From the NCBI GenBank assembly GCA_030448005.1, contig JAUJNT010000003.1, positions 122,775-164,348 on the forward strand: a stretch of 41,574 nt of DNA, written 5' to 3'. Shown in pieces: positions 6,905 through 15,334 of the stretch. Each line of letters starts with the position of its first letter. Position 1 is the first letter of the stretch. Both the position numbers and the translations under genes were made by a program. The notes under the pieces are model-generated. The model worked only from the letters and a program-made list of their open reading frames with translations. It was not told the origin of the DNA and ran no database searches. This DNA comes from Thermoleophilaceae bacterium. Its GTDB lineage: Bacteria > Actinomycetota > Thermoleophilia > Solirubrobacterales > Thermoleophilaceae.

Positions 6905-6996
6905 TCACTGGCTCTTGCGGATGTGCCTCGCGGCCCATTCGCATGCGGCGCGAAACGGGCTCCGGTTCGGTGCCGCGAAACCCCTATAGGAGGTCT
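6905..6996 (-). pseudogene. Truncated copy of the small gene at 2021-2203
   Basis: The last ~30 codons read RGFAAPNRSPFRAACEWAARHIRKSQ and stop, matching RGTEPEAAFRTACDWAAKDVRKDS of the 60-aa protein. About 45 bases also match at the DNA level (TGCGGCGCGAAACG and TTCGGTGCCGCGAAACC blocks). The 5' half with the start codon is missing, so this is a remnant between the LuxR pseudogene and cysK. Confidence 0.65.
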
Positions 6997-7057
6997 CGGC
7001 AAGGCTATCCGCCGGACGCGGCTGGCAGGGGGGAGCGGGGCCGATACCCTCGCCCAC

Positions 7058-8005
7058 ATGAGCGTCAGTCCCGTGGGCAGCTCGATACCGAGCAATCTCG
7101 CCGACATCGTGGGTGGCACGCCGATGGTCCACCTGAGGCGGGTGGCGCCCGGCTGCGAGGCGGAGCTGATCGCCAAGCTCGAGGTCTACAACCCGGCGGG
7201 GAGCGTCAAGGACCGGATCGGCGTGGCCATGATCGACGCCGCCGAGGCGGAGGGACGGATCGAGCCGGGAAGGACCACGATCGTGGAGGCCACCTCGGGC
7301 AACACGGGCATCGCGCTGGCGTTCGTGTGCGCGGCGCGCGGCTACGAGCTCGTGCTGGCGATGCCGCAAGGACTGAGCCGCGAACGTGAGGGGCTCCTGC
7401 GCCTCTACGGCGCCCATGTGGAGATCACCGAGTCTATGGGCGGGATGAACGAGGCGATCGACGCCGCTCGCCGGATCGCCGCCGAGCGTGGCGACTCCTT
7501 CATCCCGGATCAGTTCTCGAACCCCGCCAACCCGGAGATCCACCGCCGCACGACCGCCGAGGAGATCTGGAGGGACATGGACGGCCGGGTCGACGTACTG
7601 GTGGCCGGAGTGGGCACGGGCGGGACGATCACCGGCTGTGGCGAGCGGCTCAAGGAGCGCAATCCCGGTCTGCACGTGGTTGCGGTCGAGCCGCAGGGGT
7701 CGGCGGTCATCTCAGGCGGGCGGCCCGGCCCGCACAAGATCCAGGGGATCGGGGCCGGCTTCGTCCCCGAGATCTTGAACCGCGAGGTCGTGGACGAGGT
7801 GATCGCCGTGGGGGACGAGGACGCTATCGAGAACGCCCGTCTGTGCACCCAGCGGGAGGGCGTGCTCGCAGGCATCTCGTGCGGGGCGGCGTTGCACGCC
7901 GCGATCCAGGTGGGGTCGCGTCCCGACATGCGGGGGAAGCGCATCGTCGTGGTGATGCCCGATTCCGGGGAGCGCTACGCGAGCACCCCGTTCTTCGCTC
8001 CGTGA
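7058..8005 (+). CDS. cysK: Cysteine synthase (O-acetylserine sulfhydrylase)
   Basis: PLP enzyme of 315 aa making cysteine from O-acetylserine and sulfide; cytoplasmic. Lys51 in NPAGSVKDRI binds PLP, EATSGNTGIAL (about 85-95) is the substrate loop, and GVGTGGTITG is the phosphate-binding loop. I chose the ATG at 7058 because the homologous region begins at SNLADIVGGTPMV; the open frame extends further upstream across the truncated small gene. The stop overlaps the next start (GTGA), and cysE follows one gene later. CysM is a possible alternative name. Confidence 0.94.
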   Translation: MSVSPVGSSIPSNLADIVGGTPMVHLRRVAPGCEAELIAKLEVYNPAGSVKDRIGVAMIDAAEAEGRIEPGRTTIVEATSGNTGIALAFVCAARGYELVLAMPQGLSREREGLLRLYGAHVEITESMGGMNEAIDAARRIAAERGDSFIPDQFSNPANPEIHRRTTAEEIWRDMDGRVDVLVAGVGTGGTITGCGERLKERNPGLHVVAVEPQGSAVISGGRPGPHKIQGIGAGFVPEILNREVVDEVIAVGDEDAIENARLCTQREGVLAGISCGAALHAAIQVGSRPDMRGKRIVVVMPDSGERYASTPFFAP

Positions 8006-8754
8006 CGCTCTCAGAGCTAGAGCTCGAGCGGTACTCGCGACAGCTTCTGATGGACGAGTGGGGCGGGCAGGCCCAGGACCGGCTGCGCTCGGCCCGCGCG
8101 ATCGTGGTCGGAGTGGGCGCGCTCGGCAGCCCGGTCTGCACCTACCTGGTGGCGGCCGGGGTGGGGCAGGTGGGCGTGGTGGACGGCGACGTGGTGGAGC
8201 TCTCGAACCTTCACCGCCAACCGCTTCACCTGACTCCCGACCTCGGCGCGCCGAAGGCCGACGCCGCCGCCGCGAAGCTCGGGCTGCTCAACCCCGAGGT
8301 GGTGGTGGAGCCCTACCCGGCCACGCTCGACGCGGCCAACGCGGAGGCCATCGTGATGGGGGCGGACGTGGTGGTGGACTGCACGGACAGCTTCGAGAGC
8401 AGGTACCTCGTGAACGACGCCTGCTGTGCCCAGGGCGTGGCGCTAGTCGAGGCCGGCGTGGTTGCCTTCGAGGGGCTCGTCCTGTCGATCCGCCCGGGTG
8501 AGTCGGCCTGCTATCGCTGCGCGTTCCCGGTGGCTCCGCCGGTCGAGGGGCGCCGCTCATGCCGCGAGGCGGGGGTACTCGGCGCGATGGCAGGCATCGT
8601 CGGCTCCGTCCAGGCGCTCGAGGCGCTCAAGCTGATCAGCGGGGTGGGCCGCCCGCTGCTTGACCGCATCCTGCAGGTCGACGGGCACGACATGAGCCAG
8701 ACGCTCGTGAGGACCGGTCGCAGGCCGGACTGCCCAGCGTGTGCGCCAGAATAG
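8002..8754 (+). CDS. ThiF/MoeB-family E1-like adenylyltransferase
   Basis: A 250-residue E1-like enzyme that adenylates the C-terminal Gly-Gly of a sulfur-carrier protein. The nucleotide loop GVGALGSP is at 37-44, DGDVVELSNLHRQ at about 61-73, and the Cys pairs CYRC (about 170) and CPAC near the C-terminus form the zinc site. No C-terminal rhodanese domain is present, unlike MoeZ. It starts at the GTG overlapping the cysK stop and lies 4 bases before cysE, so it probably feeds sulfur via a carrier such as ThiS/MoaD/CysO. No carrier gene lies in the window. Whether it is moeB or thiF cannot be decided. Confidence 0.88.
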   Translation: MTLSELELERYSRQLLMDEWGGQAQDRLRSARAIVVGVGALGSPVCTYLVAAGVGQVGVVDGDVVELSNLHRQPLHLTPDLGAPKADAAAAKLGLLNPEVVVEPYPATLDAANAEAIVMGADVVVDCTDSFESRYLVNDACCAQGVALVEAGVVAFEGLVLSIRPGESACYRCAFPVAPPVEGRRSCREAGVLGAMAGIVGSVQALEALKLISGVGRPLLDRILQVDGHDMSQTLVRTGRRPDCPACAPE

Positions 8755-8758
8755 TCAC

Positions 8759-9496
8759 ATGCCGGGGCTCGGCACACTGACCCGCGTCGCCCGGGAGCTG
8801 CGCGAGGATCTGACCGCGGCGCAGGAGCGCGATCCCGCCGCGCGCAGCGTGGCGCGCTTGGAGATCCTCCTGACCTACGGGGGCGTGCAGGCCGTTCTCT
8901 CGCACCGGGTGGCCCACGCGCTGCACGAGGCGGGCGTTCCGATGCTGCCGCGGCTGCTGGCCAACGTCACGCGCGTGATCACCGGCGTGGAGATCCATCC
9001 GGCCGCGCGCGTGGGCGACTGTCTCTTCATCGACCACGGCGCCGGGGTGGTCATAGGCGAGACCGCGGAGATCGGGCGCAACGTGACCCTCTACCAGGGC
9101 GTCACGCTCGGGGGCACCGGCTTTCAGCGGGGCAAGCGGCACCCCACGGTCGGCGACGACGTGGTGGTCGGCTCCGGCGCCAAGCTGCTCGGGCCGGTCG
9201 AGGTGGGCGCCCGAGCCAAGATCGGCGCGAACTCCGTGGTGGTCCACGACGTGCCAGCCAACTCCACCGTGGTTGGCAACCCGGGGCATCCCGTGCGGGT
9301 GAACGGTAAGCGCCCCGAGGGACCGGACGCCGATTGGGCGCACCTGCCCGACCCCGTGGCCGACGCCCTGCGTGGTCTCGCCGGCCGCGTGAACGAGCTC
9401 GAGGGAATAGTGGCCGAGCTCACCGGCAAGCGGCCCGAGGGCGCCGAGGTGCGCCCGCTGCGCCGCAGCGCGGGCAACGACCCCGCGGGCGGATAG
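8759..9496 (+). CDS. cysE: Serine O-acetyltransferase
   Basis: Makes O-acetylserine from serine and acetyl-CoA, the substrate of CysK. 245 aa. The left-handed beta-helix hexapeptide repeats run from about residue 80 (GVEIHPAARVGDCLFIDHG, GVVIGETAEIGRNVTLYQGV) to about 180, with the conserved TLGGTGFQRGKRHPTVGDD segment. The last ~55 residues form a predicted coiled-coil tail (LAGRVNELEGIVAEL) instead of the short CysK-binding Ile tail of enteric CysE. The ATG at 8759 is used. It completes a cysK-E1-cysE operon. Confidence 0.94.
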   Translation: MPGLGTLTRVARELREDLTAAQERDPAARSVARLEILLTYGGVQAVLSHRVAHALHEAGVPMLPRLLANVTRVITGVEIHPAARVGDCLFIDHGAGVVIGETAEIGRNVTLYQGVTLGGTGFQRGKRHPTVGDDVVVGSGAKLLGPVEVGARAKIGANSVVVHDVPANSTVVGNPGHPVRVNGKRPEGPDADWAHLPDPVADALRGLAGRVNELEGIVAELTGKRPEGAEVRPLRRSAGNDPAGG

Positions 9497-11016
9497 TGCC
9501 TTCAAGCACCCGCCTCCGGTACTGCGCCCTCCTTGCCATGGGGCTCGTCTGCATGGCGGCCACGCCCGCGGCCGCGGCCCCAGGGGACATCCTGGTAGCT
9601 GACTTCAACGCGTTCCCCGACGGCGGCGGAGGCGTCATTCGCGTCGATCCCGTCACCGGCGCCCGCACCATTCTCTCCGCCAACGGGGCGCCCCGCACGG
9701 GCCCTGGCTTTGCCGACCCGGCGGGCATGGCGCTCGCCCCGGGCGGTGAGGTTTTGGTGGCGGACCTCAACGCGTTCGGCGGGCCCGGCGGCGTGATCCG
9801 CGTGGATCCGGTGACCGGTGCCCGCACCACCCTCTCGGAGAATCTGGCGCCCCTCGGGGGGCCGAGCTTCGAGGACCCGAGCGGCATCGCGCTCGATGGC
9901 AACGGCGACCTGCTGATCACCGACCGAAGCGCCTTCGGGGGCTCCTCGGGGGGCGTGATGCGAGTCGATCGGGAAACCGGCGTCCGTACGGCGGTCTCCC
10001 ACAACGACGCGCCGGCCGGTGGGCCGAGCTTCGTGGAGCCGGTGGGCATCGCGCTCGCGCCGAACGGCGACATCTACGTGACCGACGAGGACGCGTTTGC
10101 CGATAACTCGGGCGGCGTGATCCGCGTGGATCCGGTGACCGGTGCTCGCACCGTGGTCTCCGCCAACGGCGCGCCGGCCGGTGGGCCAAGCTTCGTCGAG
10201 CCCGTGGGCGTCCTGCTCGGTCCGGACGGCGATCTGCTGGTGGTGGAAGAGGACGGCTTCGCGGACGCTTCCGGCGGTGTGATCCGGGTCGATCCGACGA
10301 CCGGTGCTCGCACCACCGTCTCCGCCAACGCTGCCCCCGCGGGCTCGCCGAGCTTCAGGCAGCCATACGGCATCGCGCTCGCCTCGGACGCATCCCTGCT
10401 GGTGGCGGACTTCGACGCCTTCCCCGGCTCGGGCGGCGGCGTGATACGGGTGGATCCCGTGAGCGGCGCCCGGCGGGTCGTGTCGGCGCTCGATGAGCCC
10501 GCGGGCGGACCCAGCTTCGTCGATCCGGTTGGCATTGCGGTCATCCCGGGCGCGCCCGTGACCACGCCGGCTCCCCCGCTGCCGCCGGCCGCCGGCCGCG
10601 ACACCGTTGCGCCGGTCATCAGCGCCGCTTCGGTCAGGCCGCGCGTCTTTGCCGTCGTGACCCGGGGGCGTCCCGGCGGGCGCCGCAGGGCTCCGCGCGG
10701 CACGAGCTTCCGCTACGTGCTCTCCGAGCCCGCGCGCGTGATCTTCACGATCGAGCGAAAGGCGCTTGGGCGCAAGGTCGGGGGGAGGTGCCTTCGGCCG
10801 ACGAGGGGGAACAGAGGGCGGCGCCGCTGTGCCCGTTACCGGCGCGTCGGGAGCTTTTCCCAGCAGGGTCAGGCGAGGGCCAACCGCAGGCGCTTCGGAG
10901 GCAGGATCGCCAGGCGCTCCCTTCGGCCCGGCGCCTACCGCGCCAGCGTGCGCGCGAGCGACCCCGCCCGCAACCGCTCGCGGGCACGCCGGCTGTACTT
11001 CCGAGTGGTGGACTGA
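9496..11016 (+). CDS. Secreted six-repeat beta-propeller protein
   Basis: A 506-residue exported protein; the GTG shares its G with the cysE stop. A signal peptide (LLAMGLVCMAATPAAAA, residues about 13-29) is followed by six repeats of about 57 residues with the core GGVIRVDPVTGARTxxS ... GGPSFxxPxGIALxxxGDLLVxD, an NHL/SMP-30-like six-bladed propeller. A Pro-rich linker leads to a basic C-terminal domain (YVLSEPARVIFTIERKALGR ... LRPGAYRASVRASDPARNRS), a module I associate with secreted Thermoleophilia proteins. No catalytic residues are recognised. Its role outside the cell, possibly surface or binding, is unknown. Confidence 0.8.
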   Translation: MPSSTRLRYCALLAMGLVCMAATPAAAAPGDILVADFNAFPDGGGGVIRVDPVTGARTILSANGAPRTGPGFADPAGMALAPGGEVLVADLNAFGGPGGVIRVDPVTGARTTLSENLAPLGGPSFEDPSGIALDGNGDLLITDRSAFGGSSGGVMRVDRETGVRTAVSHNDAPAGGPSFVEPVGIALAPNGDIYVTDEDAFADNSGGVIRVDPVTGARTVVSANGAPAGGPSFVEPVGVLLGPDGDLLVVEEDGFADASGGVIRVDPTTGARTTVSANAAPAGSPSFRQPYGIALASDASLLVADFDAFPGSGGGVIRVDPVSGARRVVSALDEPAGGPSFVDPVGIAVIPGAPVTTPAPPLPPAAGRDTVAPVISAASVRPRVFAVVTRGRPGGRRRAPRGTSFRYVLSEPARVIFTIERKALGRKVGGRCLRPTRGNRGRRRCARYRRVGSFSQQGQARANRRRFGGRIARRSLRPGAYRASVRASDPARNRSRARRLYFRVVD

Positions 11017-11063
11017 GCACGGGGGAGCCGGGACGCGGCAGGCGGAAGTTCTCGTGCAGACTT

Positions 11064-11078
11064 GTGTTGTCTGAACAC
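11064..11078. promoter_or_regulatory. 15-bp palindrome upstream of the kinase gene
   Basis: GTGTT-GTCTG-AACAC is a perfect 5-bp inverted repeat with a 5-bp spacer, ending 34 bases before the ATG at 11113. Its position fits an operator, but it could be chance. Confidence 0.35.
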
Positions 11079-11112
11079 GGCCTTTGTGCCCTGGCGGACG
11101 TAGGCTGACGCC

Positions 11113-11604
11113 ATGCCTACGCCGCTCGTCTACATGCTCTGCGGGCTCACGGGCTCCGGCAAGACCGTGTACGCCAAGCGCCTCGAAGCGGAAGGCTGTG
11201 TGCGGCTTTCGATTGACGAGGTGGTCCAGGACCGCCACGGACGGCACGGCATCGACTATCCGGCACATCACTATCCGCGCCTCTACGACGAGGCAGTGAC
11301 AGAAATCGACCGTCGGCTGGTCGAGCTGCTCGAAGCGGGCCGGTCAGTGGTGCTCGACCACGGTCTGTGGGAGCGCTCGAACCGTGATCGCTACAAGCGG
11401 TTGGTGGAAGCCCACGGCGGCCGTTGGCGGATCTTCTACTTCAAGGCCGAGCCTGAAGTCCTGCGTCGCCGGCTGGCCGAACGCAACCGGCGGACCGATG
11501 CGAACGCGCTGACCGTAACGGAGGACATGCTGACCGACTTCCTCGGCCGCTTCGAAGCCCCAAGCGGTGAAGGGGAGGTCGTGCTCGACCAACTTTCTGA
11601 CTGA
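11113..11604 (+). CDS. AAA_33-type small P-loop kinase
   Basis: Protein of 163 aa with Walker A GLTGSGKT at residues 11-18, SIDEVVQDR as the following acidic motif, VVLDHGLWERSNRDRYK (Walker B-like) and a lid with Arg residues (RRRLAERNRR). This is the layout of zeta-toxin-like and antibiotic or nucleoside phosphotransferase-like small kinases. The substrate is not predictable. It stands alone, with its own upstream palindrome and a repeat-bearing region downstream. No antitoxin gene is adjacent, so a toxin role is not favoured. Confidence 0.8.
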   Translation: MPTPLVYMLCGLTGSGKTVYAKRLEAEGCVRLSIDEVVQDRHGRHGIDYPAHHYPRLYDEAVTEIDRRLVELLEAGRSVVLDHGLWERSNRDRYKRLVEAHGGRWRIFYFKAEPEVLRRRLAERNRRTDANALTVTEDMLTDFLGRFEAPSGEGEVVLDQLSD

Positions 11605-11905
11605 TAGTGGTCGGACGCGTCGGGCGAGACGCCAGCTCTCTGCTCGCTCGGCCGTCAGGACCCTTGTCTCCGCGCGCCGGCGAGGTGCCTCGTTATCGGA
11701 CGCGAACCCTCGGCGCCGTCCTGCCGAAGGGTGGCAGTGCGACCCCAGGGCAGGATGATGCAGCGGTGCGGCCCGCCTATCGGGGGCACCGTCCTGCTAT
11801 GGGGTTGCAGAGTGACCACAGGGCAGGATGATGGTGCCGCGCCACCCCGGCTCTAGTCCGCGCCGGAGAAGTTTTGCTCTCAACGCTGATGGGTATCGCC
11901 CAGAC
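11605..11905. other. Intergenic region with tandem palindromic repeats
   Basis: No convincing gene. The tandem palindromic unit at 11712-11838 is the main structure. The remainder is unremarkable GC-rich sequence up to the acidic small protein. Confidence 0.5.
11712..11838. repeat. Two tandem copies of a ~73-bp palindromic unit
   Basis: Unit 1 begins GGCGCCGTCCTGCC (11712) and unit 2 GGCACCGTCCTGCT (11785). AGGGCAGGATGATG follows in each (11747-11760 and 11820-11833). In each unit the first block is the near reverse complement of the second (GGCACCGTCCTGC with GCAGGATGATGGTGCC in unit 2), so each can fold into a hairpin. Confidence 0.65.
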
Positions 11906-12142
11906 GTGAGCCAAGAAGAAAAAGACCGCCAAGACCATCTCCACGCCGACCAAGACGACGTGGGAGGAAGCGAGGAGCCCTTCAGCGAGCAGTCGGGCGA
12001 CTCGAACGTCGAGCCCCCGGGCGCCGGAGGCGCCGAGCACGGCGCCTCGAAGGGAGAGCCGATGGGGCACGACAAGGAGGGCGGGCCCGATGAGGCCGGT
12101 GTGGACGTGGAGGAAGACACAGCCGACCGCGACCTCTCGTAG
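11906..12142 (+). CDS. Small highly acidic, hydrophilic protein
   Basis: Seventy-eight residues from the GTG at 11906 (VSQEEKDRQDHLHADQDDVG), ending EEDTADRDLS. Rich in Asp, Glu and Gly with no hydrophobic segment, so likely disordered. A longer reading back to 11828 is possible, but the added residues look noncoding. No family recognised. It ends 18 bases from the converging queuosine-salvage gene. Confidence 0.5.
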   Translation: MSQEEKDRQDHLHADQDDVGGSEEPFSEQSGDSNVEPPGAGGAEHGASKGEPMGHDKEGGPDEAGVDVEEDTADRDLS

Positions 12143-12160
12143 AGCGCAGCGGCGCCGCCG

Positions 12161-13033
12161 TCAGTAGAAGACGGTGCGTGTCCTGTGCCGGGGCACCGCC
12201 TTGTAGCGCGAGGCCTGGCCGCGGTTCCACAGCCAGGTGTCGAGTACGCGCGGCGGCACGTCCAGCCTTGCCGCGATCAGCTCGCAGGCGTGGACCGCGC
12301 AGGCCCGGATCTCCCGCTCCTGCTCGCCCGGCTCGAGCAGCAGGCCGGCGTCGATCCTCCTGCCCAGCTCGGGGTGGTACTCCAGCACGCCGTCTACGCG
12401 CAGGACGTGCGGAACGAGGTTGTCTGCAAAGATCGTGAGGCGGTCGAGGTCGTCGAAGCCCACCACGCCCGCGAGCGCCAGGTCGCTCGGCGCGATCTGG
12501 GCGCGCTTGAAGAACCCGTGGTCATCGAAGAACGGCATCCCCGCCGCCAGCTGTCCGGCCAGCCGCTCGGCTGAGCCACCCGCTGCGTCGACCACCTCGA
12601 GCGCGGTGCGGTCTCCGATGAACTGGCCGAGGTCGCGCAGCGCGCGTGAGTAGAGCGCCATCAGCGCGTGCCCGGCATCCTGCCCGAGCACGGCCGCAAC
12701 GTCCGCCGTCCCGATCGAGCGCAGGCGTTGCGGCGGGAAGGGACCGTGCGAGCGGAAGCGGTCGGCCAGCGCCCAGGCCACGGTGTGGTAGCCCGAGCAT
12801 CCCTCTCGCTTTCGAAGCGTGGGAAACCAGCCGGACCCGAAGTTGATCGCGTCGAGGGTGAGCATGTACATCGCCACCTCCTCGGCCGTGCCCTCGAGGT
12901 AGTGGCGCTCGGGATCGAGCTCCGCAGGGGGCCCCGGCCGCACCGCCGCGAGGCGATCGGAACGCACCTGGACCCAGCGGGCATTCGCGGCGACCTGCGC
13001 GCAGGAGCGCCGTACCTCGTCGCACAGCCCCAC
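12161..13033 (-). CDS. Queuosine salvage protein, DUF2419 (queuosine-5'-phosphate N-glycosylase type)
   Basis: A 290-residue cytoplasmic protein. Family marks are YMLTLDAINFGSGWFPTL (about 56-73), SGYHTVAWALADRF, IFADNLVPHVLRVDGVLEY and the C-terminal DTWLWNRGQ. Members release queuine from queuosine 5'-phosphate so that it can be reinserted into tRNA(GUN); the activity is established for human QNG1 and the Sphaerobacter homologue. The GTG at 13033 is the start. It is divergent from the helicase gene, 81 bases apart. No tgt or queuine transporter gene is in the window, so the rest of the salvage route is elsewhere. Confidence 0.85.
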   Translation of the reverse strand: MGLCDEVRRSCAQVAANARWVQVRSDRLAAVRPGPPAELDPERHYLEGTAEEVAMYMLTLDAINFGSGWFPTLRKREGCSGYHTVAWALADRFRSHGPFPPQRLRSIGTADVAAVLGQDAGHALMALYSRALRDLGQFIGDRTALEVVDAAGGSAERLAGQLAAGMPFFDDHGFFKRAQIAPSDLALAGVVGFDDLDRLTIFADNLVPHVLRVDGVLEYHPELGRRIDAGLLLEPGEQEREIRACAVHACELIAARLDVPPRVLDTWLWNRGQASRYKAVPRHRTRTVFY

Positions 13034-13114
13034 GGCGCCAGCCTAGGGCCTGCTCGAGCGGCGGGGGACCGCGCGCGGCTCCCGCCCGCCGGGCTCGGCC
13101 CTATCCTCGGTGGC

Positions 13115-15331
13115 ATGAGCGCCACGGCCCCTCGAGCACAACCGGAGACCGAGGGCGCCGGCTCGGCGGAGGGGCTGCTCGACGGCCTGAACGAGCCCCA
13201 ACGTGCCGCCGTGACCCACGGCGAGGGGCCGCTACTGATCCTCGCCGGCGCCGGTTCGGGCAAGACGCGCGCGCTCACGCGTCGGATCGCCTACCTCGTT
13301 GGCACGGGCGCCGCCCGGCCCAGCGAGATCCTGGCCATCACCTTCACCAACAAGGCCGCCGCCGAGATGCGCGAACGGGTCGGCCGGCTCGTGGGAAACC
13401 GCGCCCGCGCCATGTGGGTCATGACCTTCCACTCGGCGTGCGCCCGCATCCTTCGCTCCGACGCAGAGCGCCTGGGCTACACACGCGGCTTCACGATCTA
13501 CGACGAAGGTGACTCGCTGCGGCTCGTGAAGCAATGCGTCGAGGAGGCAGGCGTCGATCCCAAGCGCTTCCCGCCGCGGGGGCTCAAGCGCCAGATCTCC
13601 GACGCCAAGAACCAGCTGCTCGACGCCGCCGCCTACCGCCTCAAGGTGGCCTCCTACTTCGAGCAGACGGCGGCCGACGTCTACGAGCTCTACGAGAAGC
13701 GGATCCATTCGATGAACGCGATGGACTTCGACGACCTGCTGTTTCGCAGCGTGAACCTCTTCGAGCTCTTCCCAGAAGTTCTAGACCGCTACCGCCGCTC
13801 CTTTCGCCACGTGCTCGTTGACGAGTACCAGGACACCAACCATGCCCAGTACAGGTGGCTGCGTCTGCTGGCCGACGAGCACCGGAACCTCTTCGTGATC
13901 GGTGACGACGCGCAGTCGGTTTACTCCTTCAGGGGGGCCGACATCGGCAACATCCTCGACTTCGAGCACGACTATCCCGACGCGAGCGTGATCAAGCTCG
14001 AGCAGAACTATCGCTCGACACAGACGATCCTCGACGCCGCCAACGCGCTCATATCCAACAACCGCAGCCAGAAGCCCAAGCACCTCTGGACGGACCTCGG
14101 CAAGGGCGACCCGGTACACGTGCGGGAGCTGGAGGACGAGCACGCCGAGGCGCGTTACGTGGCCGGTGAGATAGAGCGCCACGTGGACGGCGGCGGCTCG
14201 CGCGACGATGTCGCGATCTTCTACCGGGCCAACGCGCAGAGCCGGGTGCTGGAGGACACCCTCGTGCGCTACGGCGTCGGCTACCAGGTGATCGGAGGCA
14301 CGAAGTTCTACGAGCGCGCCGAGATAAAAGACGCCCTGGCCTATCTCACGCTGCTGGTGAACCCGCAGGACGTCGTCTCGTTCGGGCGGATCGTGAACTC
14401 ACCGCGGCGGGGCATCGGGGACGCCTCGCAGGCAAGGATCAGCTCCCACGCAAACACGATCGGCGAGCCGATCTTCGAGGTCGCACTCTGCCCGGAGGAC
14501 ATCCCCGGGCTCGGCGCGGCGGCGATCAAGGCCGTCGGCAGGTTCATGGACACGATGGAGCGCCTGCGCGATCGCGCGGCGGAGGCCTCCGTCGCCGACC
14601 TCCTGCAGGAGACCCTCGAGGACAGCGGCTATCTCTCCACACTCGAGGCGGAGCGCACGATCGAGGCGCAAGGGCGCCTCGAGAACCTAGAGGAGCTGGT
14701 GGGCGTGGCACGCGAGTACGACGCGAGCAGTGAGGACCCGTCGGTCGAGGAGTTCCTCCAGCAGATCTCGCTCTTCTCCGAGCAGGACAATCTCCGTTAC
14801 GAGGAGGGCATCGTCACGCTCATGACCCTGCACAACGCGAAGGGGCTCGAGTACGACGTCGTGTTCATCATCGGCGCCGAGGACGGCGTGTTCCCACACT
14901 CCCGCTCGATCGAGGCGGGTGACGTGGAGGAAGAGCGCCGCCTCTGCTACGTGGGGATCACCCGCGCTCGCAAGCAGCTCTACCTGACCCACGCGCGCAC
15001 GCGCGCCCTGTACGGCGGACGGGAATGGAACGTGCCCAGCCGCTTCCTGGGTGAGATCCCCCCGGAGCTCACCGATGCCGACGAGCAGCCGGCAGCGAAG
15101 TCGGCGGCCTCCACCTGGTCTGGCTCCGGAGCCGGCTTCGGTGGCGCGGCCGCGCGCATCGCGCCCAACCGCGGCTCGACCTTCCAGCTCGGGGATGACG
15201 TCACCCACGTCAAGTTCGGCGACGGCGTGGTCACGGGCCTCGAGCCCGGCGGACTCGTGGTGGTCCGCTTCGCCGCCGACGGGGCCGAGCGCAAGCTGAT
15301 GGCCGACTACGCGCCGCTGAAGCGACGGTGA
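13115..15331 (+). CDS. pcrA: UvrD/PcrA-type ATP-dependent DNA helicase
   Basis: Superfamily 1A 3'-5' helicase of 738 aa used in excision repair and replication restart. Motifs in order: Q-motif LNEPQRAAV, Walker A GAGSGKT, Ia TFTNKAAAEM, II VDEYQDTN, III GDDAQSVYSFRGAD, IV EQNYRST, V TLHNAKGLEYDVVFI and VI RRLCYVGITRA. The C-terminus (VTHVKFGDGVVTGLEPGG) is the PcrA Tudor-like domain that contacts RNA polymerase. The ATG at 13115 is chosen; the frame is open far upstream but there overlaps the divergent gene. folD follows 3 bases after the stop. Confidence 0.95.
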   Translation: MSATAPRAQPETEGAGSAEGLLDGLNEPQRAAVTHGEGPLLILAGAGSGKTRALTRRIAYLVGTGAARPSEILAITFTNKAAAEMRERVGRLVGNRARAMWVMTFHSACARILRSDAERLGYTRGFTIYDEGDSLRLVKQCVEEAGVDPKRFPPRGLKRQISDAKNQLLDAAAYRLKVASYFEQTAADVYELYEKRIHSMNAMDFDDLLFRSVNLFELFPEVLDRYRRSFRHVLVDEYQDTNHAQYRWLRLLADEHRNLFVIGDDAQSVYSFRGADIGNILDFEHDYPDASVIKLEQNYRSTQTILDAANALISNNRSQKPKHLWTDLGKGDPVHVRELEDEHAEARYVAGEIERHVDGGGSRDDVAIFYRANAQSRVLEDTLVRYGVGYQVIGGTKFYERAEIKDALAYLTLLVNPQDVVSFGRIVNSPRRGIGDASQARISSHANTIGEPIFEVALCPEDIPGLGAAAIKAVGRFMDTMERLRDRAAEASVADLLQETLEDSGYLSTLEAERTIEAQGRLENLEELVGVAREYDASSEDPSVEEFLQQISLFSEQDNLRYEEGIVTLMTLHNAKGLEYDVVFIIGAEDGVFPHSRSIEAGDVEEERRLCYVGITRARKQLYLTHARTRALYGGREWNVPSRFLGEIPPELTDADEQPAAKSAASTWSGSGAGFGGAAARIAPNRGSTFQLGDDVTHVKFGDGVVTGLEPGGLVVVRFAADGAERKLMADYAPLKRR

Positions 15332-15334
15332 GCG

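Noticed and set aside
9502-11271. 589-aa minus-strand frame opposite the propeller protein
   Set aside because: The apparent repeats are only the complement of the plus-strand repeats; the plus frame has a signal peptide and propeller motif.
11113-11604. Zeta-toxin of a toxin-antitoxin pair
   Set aside because: The P-loop kinase has no adjacent antitoxin-like gene; the acidic protein ~300 bp away is separated by repeats and does not resemble an epsilon-type antitoxin.
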